Origin: Planctomycetota bacterium
GTDB lineage: Bacteria > Planctomycetota > Planctomycetia > Pirellulales > UBA1268
Direction of reading: 5' to 3'
Assembly (NCBI GenBank): GCA_003669585.1
Contig: QWOQ01000015.1
Coordinates: 248,001-312,000 of the forward strand
DNA: 64,000 nt
Shown: positions 53,586 to 63,594 of the stretch, in pieces
How the letters are laid out: every line of letters starts with the position of its first letter
Position numbering within the stretch: position 1 is the first letter of the stretch
Made by a program: the position numbers and the translations under genes
The notes under the pieces: model-generated
The model's database searches: none
What the model was told of the DNA's origin: nothing
Seen by the model: the letters and a program-made list of their open reading frames with translations, nothing else

Positions 53586-55055
53586 GTGCAAAGTATGCGA
53601 CAACATCTTCACAAAGCTCGTACTCAAAGGGATGTGATTCACTTTCTCGATCGTCGAGTCAACTTTGAGCGAACGCCAATCGACGCACCGGTCAGTCAGT
53701 CGTTTCGATTGAAACCCATGAGACGTTTGTTGACGTTAATTGGGCGACCGCAAGATCGTTATGACATCGTTCACGTCGCTGGAACGAAGGGGAAGGGATC
53801 AACCTCTGCGATGATTGCTTCCATGGTTTCAAAGGCGGGTTATTGTACCGGCCTTTATACATCGCCTCACGTGCATTCACTCGAGGAACGCATTGTCGTT
53901 GATGGACATCCAATCACGGAAGAAGAACTCGTTGCTGTGTGGAATCGTGTGAGTCCGGCAGTTGCAGAGATTGATTCGGATTTGAATAACAAAGGGCATT
54001 CACTGACGTGGTTTGAAATTGTAACGGCAATGGCATTCGACCATTTCTCAAATCGTCACGTGACTCTTGCGGTCCTTGAAACCGGACTCGGAGGCCGGCT
54101 CGATGCCACAAATATTTCGCAGCCACTCGTCTCGGTAATTACCAGCATCAGTATCGATCATACCGCTCAACTCGGTCGAACTATTTCACGGATTGCTTAC
54201 GAAAAAGCAGGCATTATCAAACGAGGAATTCCAGTCATCAGTGGAGTAATCGAAAGTGCAGCACAGCGAGTCATTCGCGCGACAGCAACGCGACGTGGTA
54301 GTTCACTTCGGGAACTAGGGAGAGATTTTCTCGGGACATTTGTTCCTGTGTGTTCGGCAACAGGGCTCCACGCTGGAAGACTCACCTACGAGCAAAAGCG
54401 AATTCCCAATTCACGTTTCACAAAAAAACACACAAGTACTGCTCGCACAAAAAAGATTCAGCCAGTTCAACGAGTGCCGCCATCAATGAAACTCGGAATG
54501 CCCGGGAGGCATCAGGCCACCAACGCTGCGATTGCAGTGGCTGCGGTGGGAGTACTCATGGAGAACGAATATCGGATTTCAGCGAAAGCGATTGTCGAAG
54601 GGCTAGCTTCGGTACGTTTGCCAGCTCGCATTGAGGTCGTGCTGAATCATCCGCTCACGGTTGTTGATGCCGCACATAATATTGCATCGATTGAATCGCT
54701 TCTTGAAACTCTCCGCGATGTTCTTAATGAAAAACAAAATCGAATTCTTGTATTTTCATCAAGCACCGACAAGGAGATTGAAGAAATGCTCGAGCGACTC
54801 ATGCCTCATTTCGATGCCGTAATTTTTACCCGCTATCGCTCCAACAAACGTGCAGCATCCCTTGTACGCCTCATCGAGTGCGGAAAAGCTCTCGGCGGTG
54901 CAAAAATTTTACAGGCATCGAGTTCAAGAGCAGCGGTTGATCGAGCGATCGCCATGGCTGGAGAAAAAGGTGTTGTATGTGTTGCAGGGAGCTTTTTTCT
55001 GGCAGCAGAAGTACGCCAGCACCTCCATACAAATCTTTCGTTTGTTGGCTGTTAG
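53586..55055 (+). CDS. folC: Folylpolyglutamate/dihydrofolate synthase
   Basis: IVHVAGTKGKGSTSAMIASMVSKAGYCTGLYTSPHVHSLEERI...VLETGLGGRLDATNI...ISIDHTAQLGRTISRIAYEKAGIIK. Confidence 0.95.
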   Translation: MQSMRQHLHKARTQRDVIHFLDRRVNFERTPIDAPVSQSFRLKPMRRLLTLIGRPQDRYDIVHVAGTKGKGSTSAMIASMVSKAGYCTGLYTSPHVHSLEERIVVDGHPITEEELVAVWNRVSPAVAEIDSDLNNKGHSLTWFEIVTAMAFDHFSNRHVTLAVLETGLGGRLDATNISQPLVSVITSISIDHTAQLGRTISRIAYEKAGIIKRGIPVISGVIESAAQRVIRATATRRGSSLRELGRDFLGTFVPVCSATGLHAGRLTYEQKRIPNSRFTKKHTSTARTKKIQPVQRVPPSMKLGMPGRHQATNAAIAVAAVGVLMENEYRISAKAIVEGLASVRLPARIEVVLNHPLTVVDAAHNIASIESLLETLRDVLNEKQNRILVFSSSTDKEIEEMLERLMPHFDAVIFTRYRSNKRAASLVRLIECGKALGGAKILQASSSRAAVDRAIAMAGEKGVVCVAGSFFLAAEVRQHLHTNLSFVGC

Positions 55056-55071
55056 CATCTAAATCCCGTCA

Positions 55072-56433
55072 TCAGTTCTCGTGTTGCGATGAACTTTGCT
55101 TCTGCGTGATCCACGAAATCGCTCGGTTCAGGACTGGGTCAACTTTTTCGGGAAGATCGGCAAAAGAAGAGTCGCCACCCTTTGACTCGGGGTCTTTTGT
55201 TGGCATGGAGTCGGTTTCCTGACGTGGTGGAACACAATCGCGCAGTCGCCTCCACTGTGCAAGTTTTTCAAGAACTTCGCCGGATGGTGTGAGTTCGCAT
55301 TCAGGATTCGGCGTGACTCCCCATGGATCGTTGTCGTCGTCGTTGGTATTTCGATGGATATTGACGTTGCTGGGACGAAGGTATTCAGCGGTCGTAAGCT
55401 TGAGTAGGCCCTCGCCATCCCAGAGCGGTACGACGTTTTGAACAGTGCCTTTGCCAAAAGTGCGGCTTCCGATCACGGTTGCCCGACTATGATCTTGCAG
55501 GCATGCTGCGACAATTTCAGCGGCACTTGCGGTCTGGCTATCGACAAGAATTGCAATCGGAACACCTTCAAGACAGCTCCCCGCAGTTGCGAGCCTCTCC
55601 TTGGTAAGGTTCCCTGTTGATCGACCTCGGGTTGATACGATCAGGCCATTATTCAGAAACAGATCGCACACATCAACTGCTGCCGTGATGAGTCCACCTG
55701 GATCATCCCGTAAATCGATGACCAGTCCGGCAAGTTCTTTTTCTGTTGCAGGACCGTTCTCAATGTGTTCGATCGCGAGTTCAAAATCGGCCGCTGTATG
55801 ATCGCCAAATGAGCGAATTCGAACAAAAGCAATGTCGGGACGCCCCTCGAGACGCCAGTCCCAGGTGCCATCAGGTCTGCGACGATCACCGAGCACGCTT
55901 TCAACTTTGATGCGATCACGTTCTAAGACTATTTCGCGAGGAGTAGGAGAAGAATGGCTCACAACATCGAGTCGCACCGAGGTGCCTCGCTGACCACGGA
56001 GAAGTTCAACGGCCTGTTTGAGTGTCATGTCGGCGGTACTCTTGCCGTCAATGCGTGTAATCTGATCGCCTTGTTGGATTCCACTTTTCCACGATGGCGA
56101 TCCGACGATGGGAGAAAGCACCGTGAGTCCACTGCGATCAGAATTCAATTCGAGTTGGAGACCGATTCCAACAAACTCCTGATTGAGTAAAGTTTCAAAA
56201 TCGGATCGACCTGAAGCATCAATAAAACTTGAGTGTTCGTCCAGAGTGGCCATCACGCCGTTCACGGCCGATTCAAAGAGCGCCTGCTCGTTGACCGGCT
56301 TGAGGTAAAGCTTTTCTATCGTCGAAAGTACATCGCCAAATCGTCGGCCGTAGGGGGAGGCTTCTCTCGCCATCCAGCTCACGAGACAGACTGCGAGCGT
56401 CACGAAGAGTGCGAGCAGATTACGACGGGGCAT
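55072..56433 (-). CDS. S41-family C-terminal processing peptidase
   Basis: MATLDEHSSFID, PDZ (GIGLQLELNSDRSGLTVLSPIVGSPSWKSGIQQGDQITRIDG), catalytic region ILVDSQTASAAEIVAACLQDHSRATVIGSRTFGKGTVQ. Confidence 0.92.
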   Translation of the reverse strand: MPRRNLLALFVTLAVCLVSWMAREASPYGRRFGDVLSTIEKLYLKPVNEQALFESAVNGVMATLDEHSSFIDASGRSDFETLLNQEFVGIGLQLELNSDRSGLTVLSPIVGSPSWKSGIQQGDQITRIDGKSTADMTLKQAVELLRGQRGTSVRLDVVSHSSPTPREIVLERDRIKVESVLGDRRRPDGTWDWRLEGRPDIAFVRIRSFGDHTAADFELAIEHIENGPATEKELAGLVIDLRDDPGGLITAAVDVCDLFLNNGLIVSTRGRSTGNLTKERLATAGSCLEGVPIAILVDSQTASAAEIVAACLQDHSRATVIGSRTFGKGTVQNVVPLWDGEGLLKLTTAEYLRPSNVNIHRNTNDDDNDPWGVTPNPECELTPSGEVLEKLAQWRRLRDCVPPRQETDSMPTKDPESKGGDSSFADLPEKVDPVLNRAISWITQKQSSSQHEN

Positions 56434-56550
56434 AGCAGGAGGTTTCCAAAACCGTCAAATTGGCAAAAAAGTACAAAGCGAACACGATGTGTGAAAACGA
56501 GTGAAATTGAGCATACCAACCTATTCGCGTGGGAGGATGATTTAGGAGAT

Positions 56551-57843
56551 TTATGAAAAAGTGGTTGTCAGAACGGCCGAATCAAACTGGTGTCCTTTTG
56601 GAATAACGGTAACTCCCAAAGGGGATACGGTAAATCCGCGGGCCGCATCCTCCTCGGGATCAAAGCCGATTGAGATTCCAGGAGGTATCTGAACTCCCTT
56701 GTCAATTACCGCGCGACGAATTCTGGCATGTCGGCCAATGTCAACTCCTTCAAAGAGAATGCTTTCCTCGATTCTTGCAAAGCTATTAATACGAACTCCA
56801 GGTCCGACGATTGAACGGCTTGCCCGACCGCCAGAAAGAATTGCCCCAGGACAGACAATACTGTCGAGCGCCTCTCCGCGACGAGCGTCGTATCCATCTC
56901 CAGCAAAAACAAATTTTGGAGGCGGGTAGCTGGGGTAATGGGTGCGGATCGGCCACTGAGAGTCGTACATATTGAGAAGAGGATCGACCGCAATCAGATC
57001 GAGGTTGGCTTCGTAGTAGGCGTCGATCGTTCCAACATCTCTCCAGTACGCATCGTGCTTCCGATTTTCATCACGAAAGGGAAATGCATGAACACAATGG
57101 CTTTCAATAAGCGAGGGAAGAATATCGTGACCAAAATCATGATGGCTTAAAGGGTCTTCAGCATCCTGTCGAAGTTGTTCGAAAAGAAACGGCGCTGAAA
57201 AACAGTAAATGCCCATCGAGACGAGGCAACGCGTTGGATCACCGGGAATCGAAGGCGGATCGGCTACCTTCTCTCGAAACTGCGTGACTCGGCCCGAAGA
57301 ATCTATTTGCATGGTTCCGAATTCTTGGGCAGCAGAGCAGGGCATACTCAACGCACCGATTGTAACATCGGCCCGACTTTCAATATGCGATTCCACAAGT
57401 TTTTGATAATTCATCTTGTAGATATGATCCCCTGCAAGCACGAGAACATGCTTGGGGCTCGACATTTCCAGAGAGTAGAGATTCTGATAGACGGCGTCGG
57501 CCGTGCCGAGATACCAGTGCTCGTCGATGCGTTGCTGGGGATGCAAAATATCGAGAAACTCACCGAGTTCTCGGCAAAAAAAACGATGCCATCCAAGGTT
57601 TACATGACGGTCGAGACTGATCGCTTTGTACTGCGTCAACACAAGCAACTTGCGCAATCCGCTGTTCACGCAGTTGGAGAGAGCGAAATCAATGATTCGA
57701 TAGCTGCCACCAAATGGAACCGCAGGCTTCGCACGATCGCGAGTCAATGGGTCAAGCCGCGCACCTTTGCCTCCCGCCAAGATCACCGCCACCACGTCGC
57801 GAACTCGCGTTGGATCGATTTCACTGGATCGCATCGACCTCAC
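56551..57843 (-). CDS. glgC: Glucose-1-phosphate adenylyltransferase
   Basis: VVAVILAGGKGARLDPLTRDRAKPAVPFGGSYRIIDFALSNCVNSGLRKLLVLTQYKA...YLGTADAVYQN...VLVLAGDHIYKMNY. Confidence 0.97.
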   Translation of the reverse strand: MRSMRSSEIDPTRVRDVVAVILAGGKGARLDPLTRDRAKPAVPFGGSYRIIDFALSNCVNSGLRKLLVLTQYKAISLDRHVNLGWHRFFCRELGEFLDILHPQQRIDEHWYLGTADAVYQNLYSLEMSSPKHVLVLAGDHIYKMNYQKLVESHIESRADVTIGALSMPCSAAQEFGTMQIDSSGRVTQFREKVADPPSIPGDPTRCLVSMGIYCFSAPFLFEQLRQDAEDPLSHHDFGHDILPSLIESHCVHAFPFRDENRKHDAYWRDVGTIDAYYEANLDLIAVDPLLNMYDSQWPIRTHYPSYPPPKFVFAGDGYDARRGEALDSIVCPGAILSGGRASRSIVGPGVRINSFARIEESILFEGVDIGRHARIRRAVIDKGVQIPPGISIGFDPEEDAARGFTVSPLGVTVIPKGHQFDSAVLTTTFS

Positions 57844-58103
57844 TCCTGAATTTTGTAATGCACCCGTTTTCGATACGTTCGAGCCAATATAAGGGATTGG
57901 ACCGCAAAAAAGTGCGAAAGCGATCAGAAAGAGCTGTTTTTTGGCTGTTCAAGCGATCTGGCAACACATCGAATGCTTTTCTAGCATTCCGAGGCAACTT
58001 TTGAGAGCAATTGAATCGTGGAAACGCGAGAGCGTGAATGGTCAGTTGACGCTCAGTAGGTCCTTTCCCACATCCGCTAAAGATACAGAAGGAACACGCC
58101 TCT

Positions 58104-59396
58104 ATGGCCTCTCGACCGCGAGGAAAAGGGCGTCACGAATCCGACGCCATGGAATCGATCAAGCCTCTGATCGTGTTGGGTCTTTTGGGCATCATTCTCT
58201 ATGGTGCATGGACTGTAGTTCGAGGCGGTGCGCATTCTTTGGGGCCTGCCGATACAACGGATCCATGGAATACACATACGCCAGGCAACGCATCGACAGT
58301 CGCTGTGACGGCAGAACAGGTTCCGCAGGGACTCTTTCCGCAGTCTCAAGTGTTGCTGCCGCAGTCCAACGAATCGCCCAACACGCGCAGCGTCACAGGA
58401 AGTCAACCGAGTGATTTAGGACAAACACCCGTCTCGCAAATTCCTGCTGTTGGTGTGCCGACGCAACCGGCATTCGCGGTGCCCGCTTTGCCACAGGCAA
58501 TGGGAAACGCAGCAACAGCACCACAGTCTTTGCCACCTTCTGGATTGCCTGAGAATTTGTCTGGAGCGAGCAAGCCTCCTATCTATTTAAATGCGACTGC
58601 CACAGTTCCTCCGGGAACAGTTCTGCCAACAGAAGTGAGTGGAGTGAGTTCCACGAGGTCGCAGGCATTGCCGCCCCAGCCGCTTTCTCCACCACCAGAA
58701 TTCACATCAGCATGGAATGACGCGCATGAAAAACTTGCGGCAGGACGTTATGCCGAGGCTCTGGCAGTTTTGAGCGTCTGGCACGACGATCCTTCGCTCG
58801 GACTCGAAGAGAGTCAGCAGTTGGAAGAACTGCTTGCGCAGTTGGCAGGCACAACCATCTATTCGCGAGAAGATCTTCTTCTTCCGCCCCATATCGTAGC
58901 TCCAGGAGACACGCTTCAAACGATTGCCGAACCGCTGAGCGTGCCTTGGCAACTGCTTGCAAAAATCAATGGTGTTGACGACCCAGACAAACTTGTACAA
59001 GGCGAGCCTATCAAACTCGTGCGAGGTCCCTTTGACGCCGTCGTGAGCGTATCGAGGCGAAGACTGACTTTGCAGGTTGGAGGTAATTACGCGGGAGGTT
59101 TTTTAGTGGGTATTGGTCGTGATGTTCAGCAACGGATCGGATCATCTTTTGCTGTGGTAAGCAACCGAAAAGGCAACACCGGAAACAATCCATCTGTTCA
59201 GCAGGTGACGCTTATTTCAGAAATGCCATCCCCCGCAGTGATCGCGCTATCAGGGGGTGTCTTCATTGAAGCCGTCGACGATCCGGTCGGCCTTGGCGAT
59301 GCAATTTCGCCAACAAGTGTGGTGGTTCAAAAACGTGACTTCGCTGAACTGATCGACATTCTCTGCAAAGGTTCCAATATTTTGGTGCGTCGATAG
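58104..59396 (+). CDS. LysM domain-containing protein
   Basis: N-terminal TM, low-complexity linker, LysM-like segment PHIVAPGDTLQTIAEPLSVPWQLLAKINGVDDPDKLVQGEPIKLVRG. Confidence 0.8.
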   Translation: MASRPRGKGRHESDAMESIKPLIVLGLLGIILYGAWTVVRGGAHSLGPADTTDPWNTHTPGNASTVAVTAEQVPQGLFPQSQVLLPQSNESPNTRSVTGSQPSDLGQTPVSQIPAVGVPTQPAFAVPALPQAMGNAATAPQSLPPSGLPENLSGASKPPIYLNATATVPPGTVLPTEVSGVSSTRSQALPPQPLSPPPEFTSAWNDAHEKLAAGRYAEALAVLSVWHDDPSLGLEESQQLEELLAQLAGTTIYSREDLLLPPHIVAPGDTLQTIAEPLSVPWQLLAKINGVDDPDKLVQGEPIKLVRGPFDAVVSVSRRRLTLQVGGNYAGGFLVGIGRDVQQRIGSSFAVVSNRKGNTGNNPSVQQVTLISEMPSPAVIALSGGVFIEAVDDPVGLGDAISPTSVVVQKRDFAELIDILCKGSNILVRR

Positions 59397-59651
59397 AGGT
59401 CGATCCTCTGGCGTATTTTCCCGGTTCGGCAATCGACGACGCAGCCGAGTGTTGTCATACCATGAGCCTCCCTCGGCCTCACCCGCCTACTCTTTGAAAT
59501 GTATTCAAAGGAATCTTTGCCAATAGGCTTAGGAATACTTGCAAAAGAGGGGGGTGAAGAAGTACGATCGGCATTGATGGCCCTTTTCGAGAGAGGGGGA
59601 AATGGCCGTCTGCTCTGATAACCTCATTCGACATTCCCTTCGACATTCCCT

Positions 59652-62168
59652 ATGGCCGGTCAATCTTCATCTCCTGATTCTCAAATGCCTGCGGATACCG
59701 CCGGCACGGGAGCATGGATCGGAAAAACGATTAGCCATCGCTACCAGATTGATAGCCTCCTGGGAGCCGGGGGAATGGGGTTTGTCTATCGGGCGATCGA
59801 TACGAATCTCGACACGCATGTCGTACTGAAAGTTCCAAAACGAATTCTGCTTGAAAACCCAGTTTTTACCGAACGCTTCGTTCGAGAAATTCGTGCGCTT
59901 GTGAGTTTGTCCCATCCGCATGTTGTCAAAATTCTGGATGTTGGAAAACATGAGGATGTGCCGTTTGCCGTCATGCAATATCTACCGGGAGGGGATCTGA
60001 ATGATCGTCGGCAAGGGAACGGAAAATCGTACGTGCCTATGCCGGTTCGAATAGCGATGGGAGATTGGCTGCGTCAGGTCGCCGGCGCAATCGATTTTGT
60101 GCATGACAGGGGTTTTGTTCACCGGGATATTAAACCGGGAAACATTCTTTTCGATACCTACGGCAATGCCTATCTTGGCGACTTTGGTGTGGCGAAAGTT
60201 GTGACGGAAACCCAGTCAAATAACGATTTGGATGCTTTGACTGGAGAAGGTTTGGTGCTAGGCACCATGGACTACATGGCTCCCGAACTTGCCAAGGGAG
60301 GAAAAATCACTTCGGCCGTCGATCAGTACGCATTGGCGGTGACCATCTTTGAAATTCTCGCCGGTCGAAAGCCATTTGTCGGCCGTACAAAAGAATTAGC
60401 TCTGGTTGCTCGCCTCACTACGGTGGCCCCGAATATTCAAACGGTCTTCCGTGATGTCCCTGAATTGATGGCCGTGGTGATTGCCAAGGGACTCGCGATC
60501 AAGCCACTCGATCGCTATCCCAACTGCTCACAGTTTGCCGAGGCGCTCCTTGCGGCAATACCTCTGGGAGAAATGTCTGAAGATCGCTCTGTTCCTGCTT
60601 CTGCAAAGCTCGCTTGTCCATCGTGCAACGCCGTTTTGACTGCGAAGGCATTCGTCATTGGAAAGTCAATTCCATGCCCCAAGTGCAGAGAGTCGATCGT
60701 GGCAGACGATCGCCTTACTCATCTCATGAAATCTGTCGATGCTGCCGACCTTTTAAAAGTCCGTACGAGTACTGTTGATGAGAAATCACTCGTTAAATTA
60801 CCCTGCCCGAAGTGTGAAACGGTCATGAAAATTGGCCCCGAGGCTGCAGGAAGAAATGCCCCTTGTCCGTCCTGCGGCATCAAGCTCCGCATTGCGATCG
60901 ATCGGCGTTCGCTTCAGGAAGTATTCCCAAGCAGCCAAGTGGGATCAGAAACGCCTGACAGTGCGCAAGAAACCGTTCAAGCCAAGTTTCCGGTAGGAGC
61001 GACTGCGTTTGATGTCCAAAAACAAAAGCGAGAGTCGACTCCTGTGGCGGTGCCAATCGCAGTTCCCAAGATCATTCATTCTCTGGCACCCCGGCAGCCT
61101 TTTCCGGATTCATCGTCGAACAGTTCTTTTGATAACTCAGAGTACATCAACGATATTCTTCCTGAATTTAATCGAAGCACTCCGCTCGACTTCTCTACGA
61201 AACGCATTCTTCGATTCGCTCTTGCAGGGGCGGTGCTCTTCGTTGTCATGATCATTTGTATAGAAGCATGGAAGCTCTATCAAAAGTTCGAAAATACGAT
61301 GGACGAAGGTGCGCCGCCTGCGAGATCCAGCGTGCCAAAACCATTGGTGCCGCCGAAGCCTGTGGACAGTTCAAGCATTGACCAAAAAAAGTCGGCGACA
61401 AGTATTGTGCCTGTGCCTGGGAGTGCTCAGCGAGCAGTTGAAACTAAGATACAGAAGGCTACAAACTCTATCGGGATGAAATTTGTAGAGATTCCAACTG
61501 GTGAGTTCATGATGGGAGAAGGGGACGACGCGGTTGCTGTAACGCTCACGAGGCCTTTTCTGCTGGGTATATACGAAGTGACTCAAGAGCAGTTTAAGAA
61601 AGTGATGAGCCTTGAGCCATGGGCGGGCGAGCGCGAAGTTCAGATGAGTGCCAGCAACGCGGCATCCTATGTGAACTGGAAAGAGGCTACGATGTTTTGT
61701 CAGCGTCTCACAGAATCGGAACACGAAAGTAATCTGTTGTCACGATCAGACTCGTATCACCTGCCGACAGAAGCCCAGTGGGAGTATGCGTGTCGGGCAG
61801 GAACGACAACAGTTTACTCATTTGGTGATGATGAATCACCATTAGGGGACTTCGCATGGTTTAAAGACAACGCTGACGATGTTGACGAGAAATACGCTCA
61901 CAAGGTTGGTTTGAAGATGCCCAACCCGTGGGGCTTGCACGACATGCACGGCAACGTGTGGGAGTGGTGTTCGGATTGGTACGGCGAAAAACCTTCAGGC
62001 GGCACCAATCCGGTTGGCCCCGAAAGAGGCTTCATTCACGTGATTCGTGGCGGTGGCTGGGGGTACGACCCAGGCAACTGTCGGTCGGCGAACCGTGACG
62101 ACAGCGTCCCGTCGGCCCGCAACGACTACCTGGGTTTCCGTGTGGCCCGCAGTCAGTCGGCAGAGTAA
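59652..62168 (+). CDS. Ser/Thr protein kinase fused to double zinc ribbon, TM segment and FGE/SUMF1 (sulfatase-modifying factor) domain
   Basis: Kinase HRDIKPGNILFDTYGNAYLGDFGVAKV; Zn ribbons CPSC...CPKC and CPKC...CPSC; TM FALAGAVLFVVMIICI; FGE motifs MKFVEIPTGEFMMGEG...NPWGLHDMHGNVWEWCSDWYG...RGGGWGYDPGNCRSANRD...LGFRVAR. Confidence 0.94.
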   Translation: MAGQSSSPDSQMPADTAGTGAWIGKTISHRYQIDSLLGAGGMGFVYRAIDTNLDTHVVLKVPKRILLENPVFTERFVREIRALVSLSHPHVVKILDVGKHEDVPFAVMQYLPGGDLNDRRQGNGKSYVPMPVRIAMGDWLRQVAGAIDFVHDRGFVHRDIKPGNILFDTYGNAYLGDFGVAKVVTETQSNNDLDALTGEGLVLGTMDYMAPELAKGGKITSAVDQYALAVTIFEILAGRKPFVGRTKELALVARLTTVAPNIQTVFRDVPELMAVVIAKGLAIKPLDRYPNCSQFAEALLAAIPLGEMSEDRSVPASAKLACPSCNAVLTAKAFVIGKSIPCPKCRESIVADDRLTHLMKSVDAADLLKVRTSTVDEKSLVKLPCPKCETVMKIGPEAAGRNAPCPSCGIKLRIAIDRRSLQEVFPSSQVGSETPDSAQETVQAKFPVGATAFDVQKQKRESTPVAVPIAVPKIIHSLAPRQPFPDSSSNSSFDNSEYINDILPEFNRSTPLDFSTKRILRFALAGAVLFVVMIICIEAWKLYQKFENTMDEGAPPARSSVPKPLVPPKPVDSSSIDQKKSATSIVPVPGSAQRAVETKIQKATNSIGMKFVEIPTGEFMMGEGDDAVAVTLTRPFLLGIYEVTQEQFKKVMSLEPWAGEREVQMSASNAASYVNWKEATMFCQRLTESEHESNLLSRSDSYHLPTEAQWEYACRAGTTTVYSFGDDESPLGDFAWFKDNADDVDEKYAHKVGLKMPNPWGLHDMHGNVWEWCSDWYGEKPSGGTNPVGPERGFIHVIRGGGWGYDPGNCRSANRDDSVPSARNDYLGFRVARSQSAE

Positions 62169-62272
62169 CAGCCTAGGCGTGAACAACGCCAGAACCTCTT
62201 AAACTGTTGTGAGGTGTTTGCTTCCACGGTCTGCAGCGATGTCAGAGGATTTGATTGAACAATTGTGTCTTG

Positions 62273-63442
62273 TTATCGAATCGATGGTGCCCATGCATGC
62301 GTGAGGTGGTGAATCATTCCTGCGATCGCCCCCTGCCGCTTACTGCCTCGGGCTACGACAATGCGACAGTCGGCCATCGAAGGCGCGAGGGCACGCTGCT
62401 CGACTTGAGTAACGACATTCTGTAGCGTTTCTGGCGAGCTCGAAAGCAATCCACCATATACAAAGAGAGTGGTTGGATTAAAAATGTTGATCACTGCGGC
62501 GATGGCAATGGAAAGATACTGCGACACTTTTTTTATTTCATCATCAACATCAACACGACCAGACTGAATGATCTCCAGCGCCTCGTCGATGCCGATACTT
62601 CGTCCTATTTTTTCTGAGATCAAGCGAGCCAGCGCGGCATCGGTAGCAAGCGTTTCGAGACAACCCCGATTCCCACATCCGCACTCCATGCCGTTTGGGT
62701 CAATGGTGATATGGCCAAGTTCGCCAGCGAGTCCGCTGTGACCGGTAAGCAGACGCCCGCCGCTCATGACACCGAGCCCCAGTCCGGTGCTCACGTCGAG
62801 CATCGCAAAATCTGGACGCCCGCGAGCCTCGCCGTAGAGTTGTTCACTTAAGCACAGTGCCTCGGTCTCTTGAAAAAGAAGGCACTGTATGGAGAGGCGT
62901 TTTTCAAGATCGCGGGCTGGATTGCGTTTGTCGAGAAGGTGGAGATTTGGAGAAACTGTAATTTCCCGCAACCGTTCGTTGACGAGTCCTGGAACGCTGA
63001 TGCCAATGCCTTGAACGGTCCCCTGAAGAACGCCTATCAAATCGCGACAATGAAACTCAATGACATCAAGCAACGCATCGTAGGAGGAGGGAGTCACGCA
63101 TCGACGAGTCTGACTTTCGAGAAATCGGCCATCGAGTCCAGATGAAACCAAGCAGCAGCGATCGGATTCAATTACCACTCCAATCACCGCCGCTGACCGC
63201 GCTGCCATGCATAACAATCGTCCAGGGCGACCGAGGATTTGATCGATCGGTTCCATTTCTTCAACAAGTCCTCGTTTCAGAAGAGACTCAACGGCTTTTG
63301 AAACCGTCGGAGCGGTCATTCCCGAGGCTCTTGTGAGCGAGGCACGCGAGGAGGGGCCCTGCTGTTGAATGACCTCGAGAAGTCGGCGTTCGTTGATCCT
63401 TCGTAGAAGCGTCGGTTCAATTCTATTTTCAACTGGATGCAT
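62273..63442 (-). CDS. ROK-family transcriptional regulator/sugar kinase
   Basis: N-terminal HTH (SSRASLTRASGMTAPTVSKAVESLLKRGLVEE) and ROK motif GLAGELGHITIDPNGMECGCGNRGCLETLA. Confidence 0.93.
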   Translation of the reverse strand: MHPVENRIEPTLLRRINERRLLEVIQQQGPSSRASLTRASGMTAPTVSKAVESLLKRGLVEEMEPIDQILGRPGRLLCMAARSAAVIGVVIESDRCCLVSSGLDGRFLESQTRRCVTPSSYDALLDVIEFHCRDLIGVLQGTVQGIGISVPGLVNERLREITVSPNLHLLDKRNPARDLEKRLSIQCLLFQETEALCLSEQLYGEARGRPDFAMLDVSTGLGLGVMSGGRLLTGHSGLAGELGHITIDPNGMECGCGNRGCLETLATDAALARLISEKIGRSIGIDEALEIIQSGRVDVDDEIKKVSQYLSIAIAAVINIFNPTTLFVYGGLLSSSPETLQNVVTQVEQRALAPSMADCRIVVARGSKRQGAIAGMIHHLTHAWAPSIR

Positions 63443-63594
63443 GAACGGTTGATGACTTCTCTTGAGAAGCTTCAGAATGGGGAACGATTAAAATATTGAC
63501 ACTTTCTTAAAGCCGCTTAGAATATCCCGCAGCGGACTTGTGAATGCAAGTAAACAGTGATTTTATGATATTCAATACAGTAGGGTACGATCGA

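Noticed and set aside
59625-59651. Short tandem ttcgacattccc ttcgacattccc just before the kinase gene
   Set aside because: Only two 12-bp copies; too short to claim a functional repeat.
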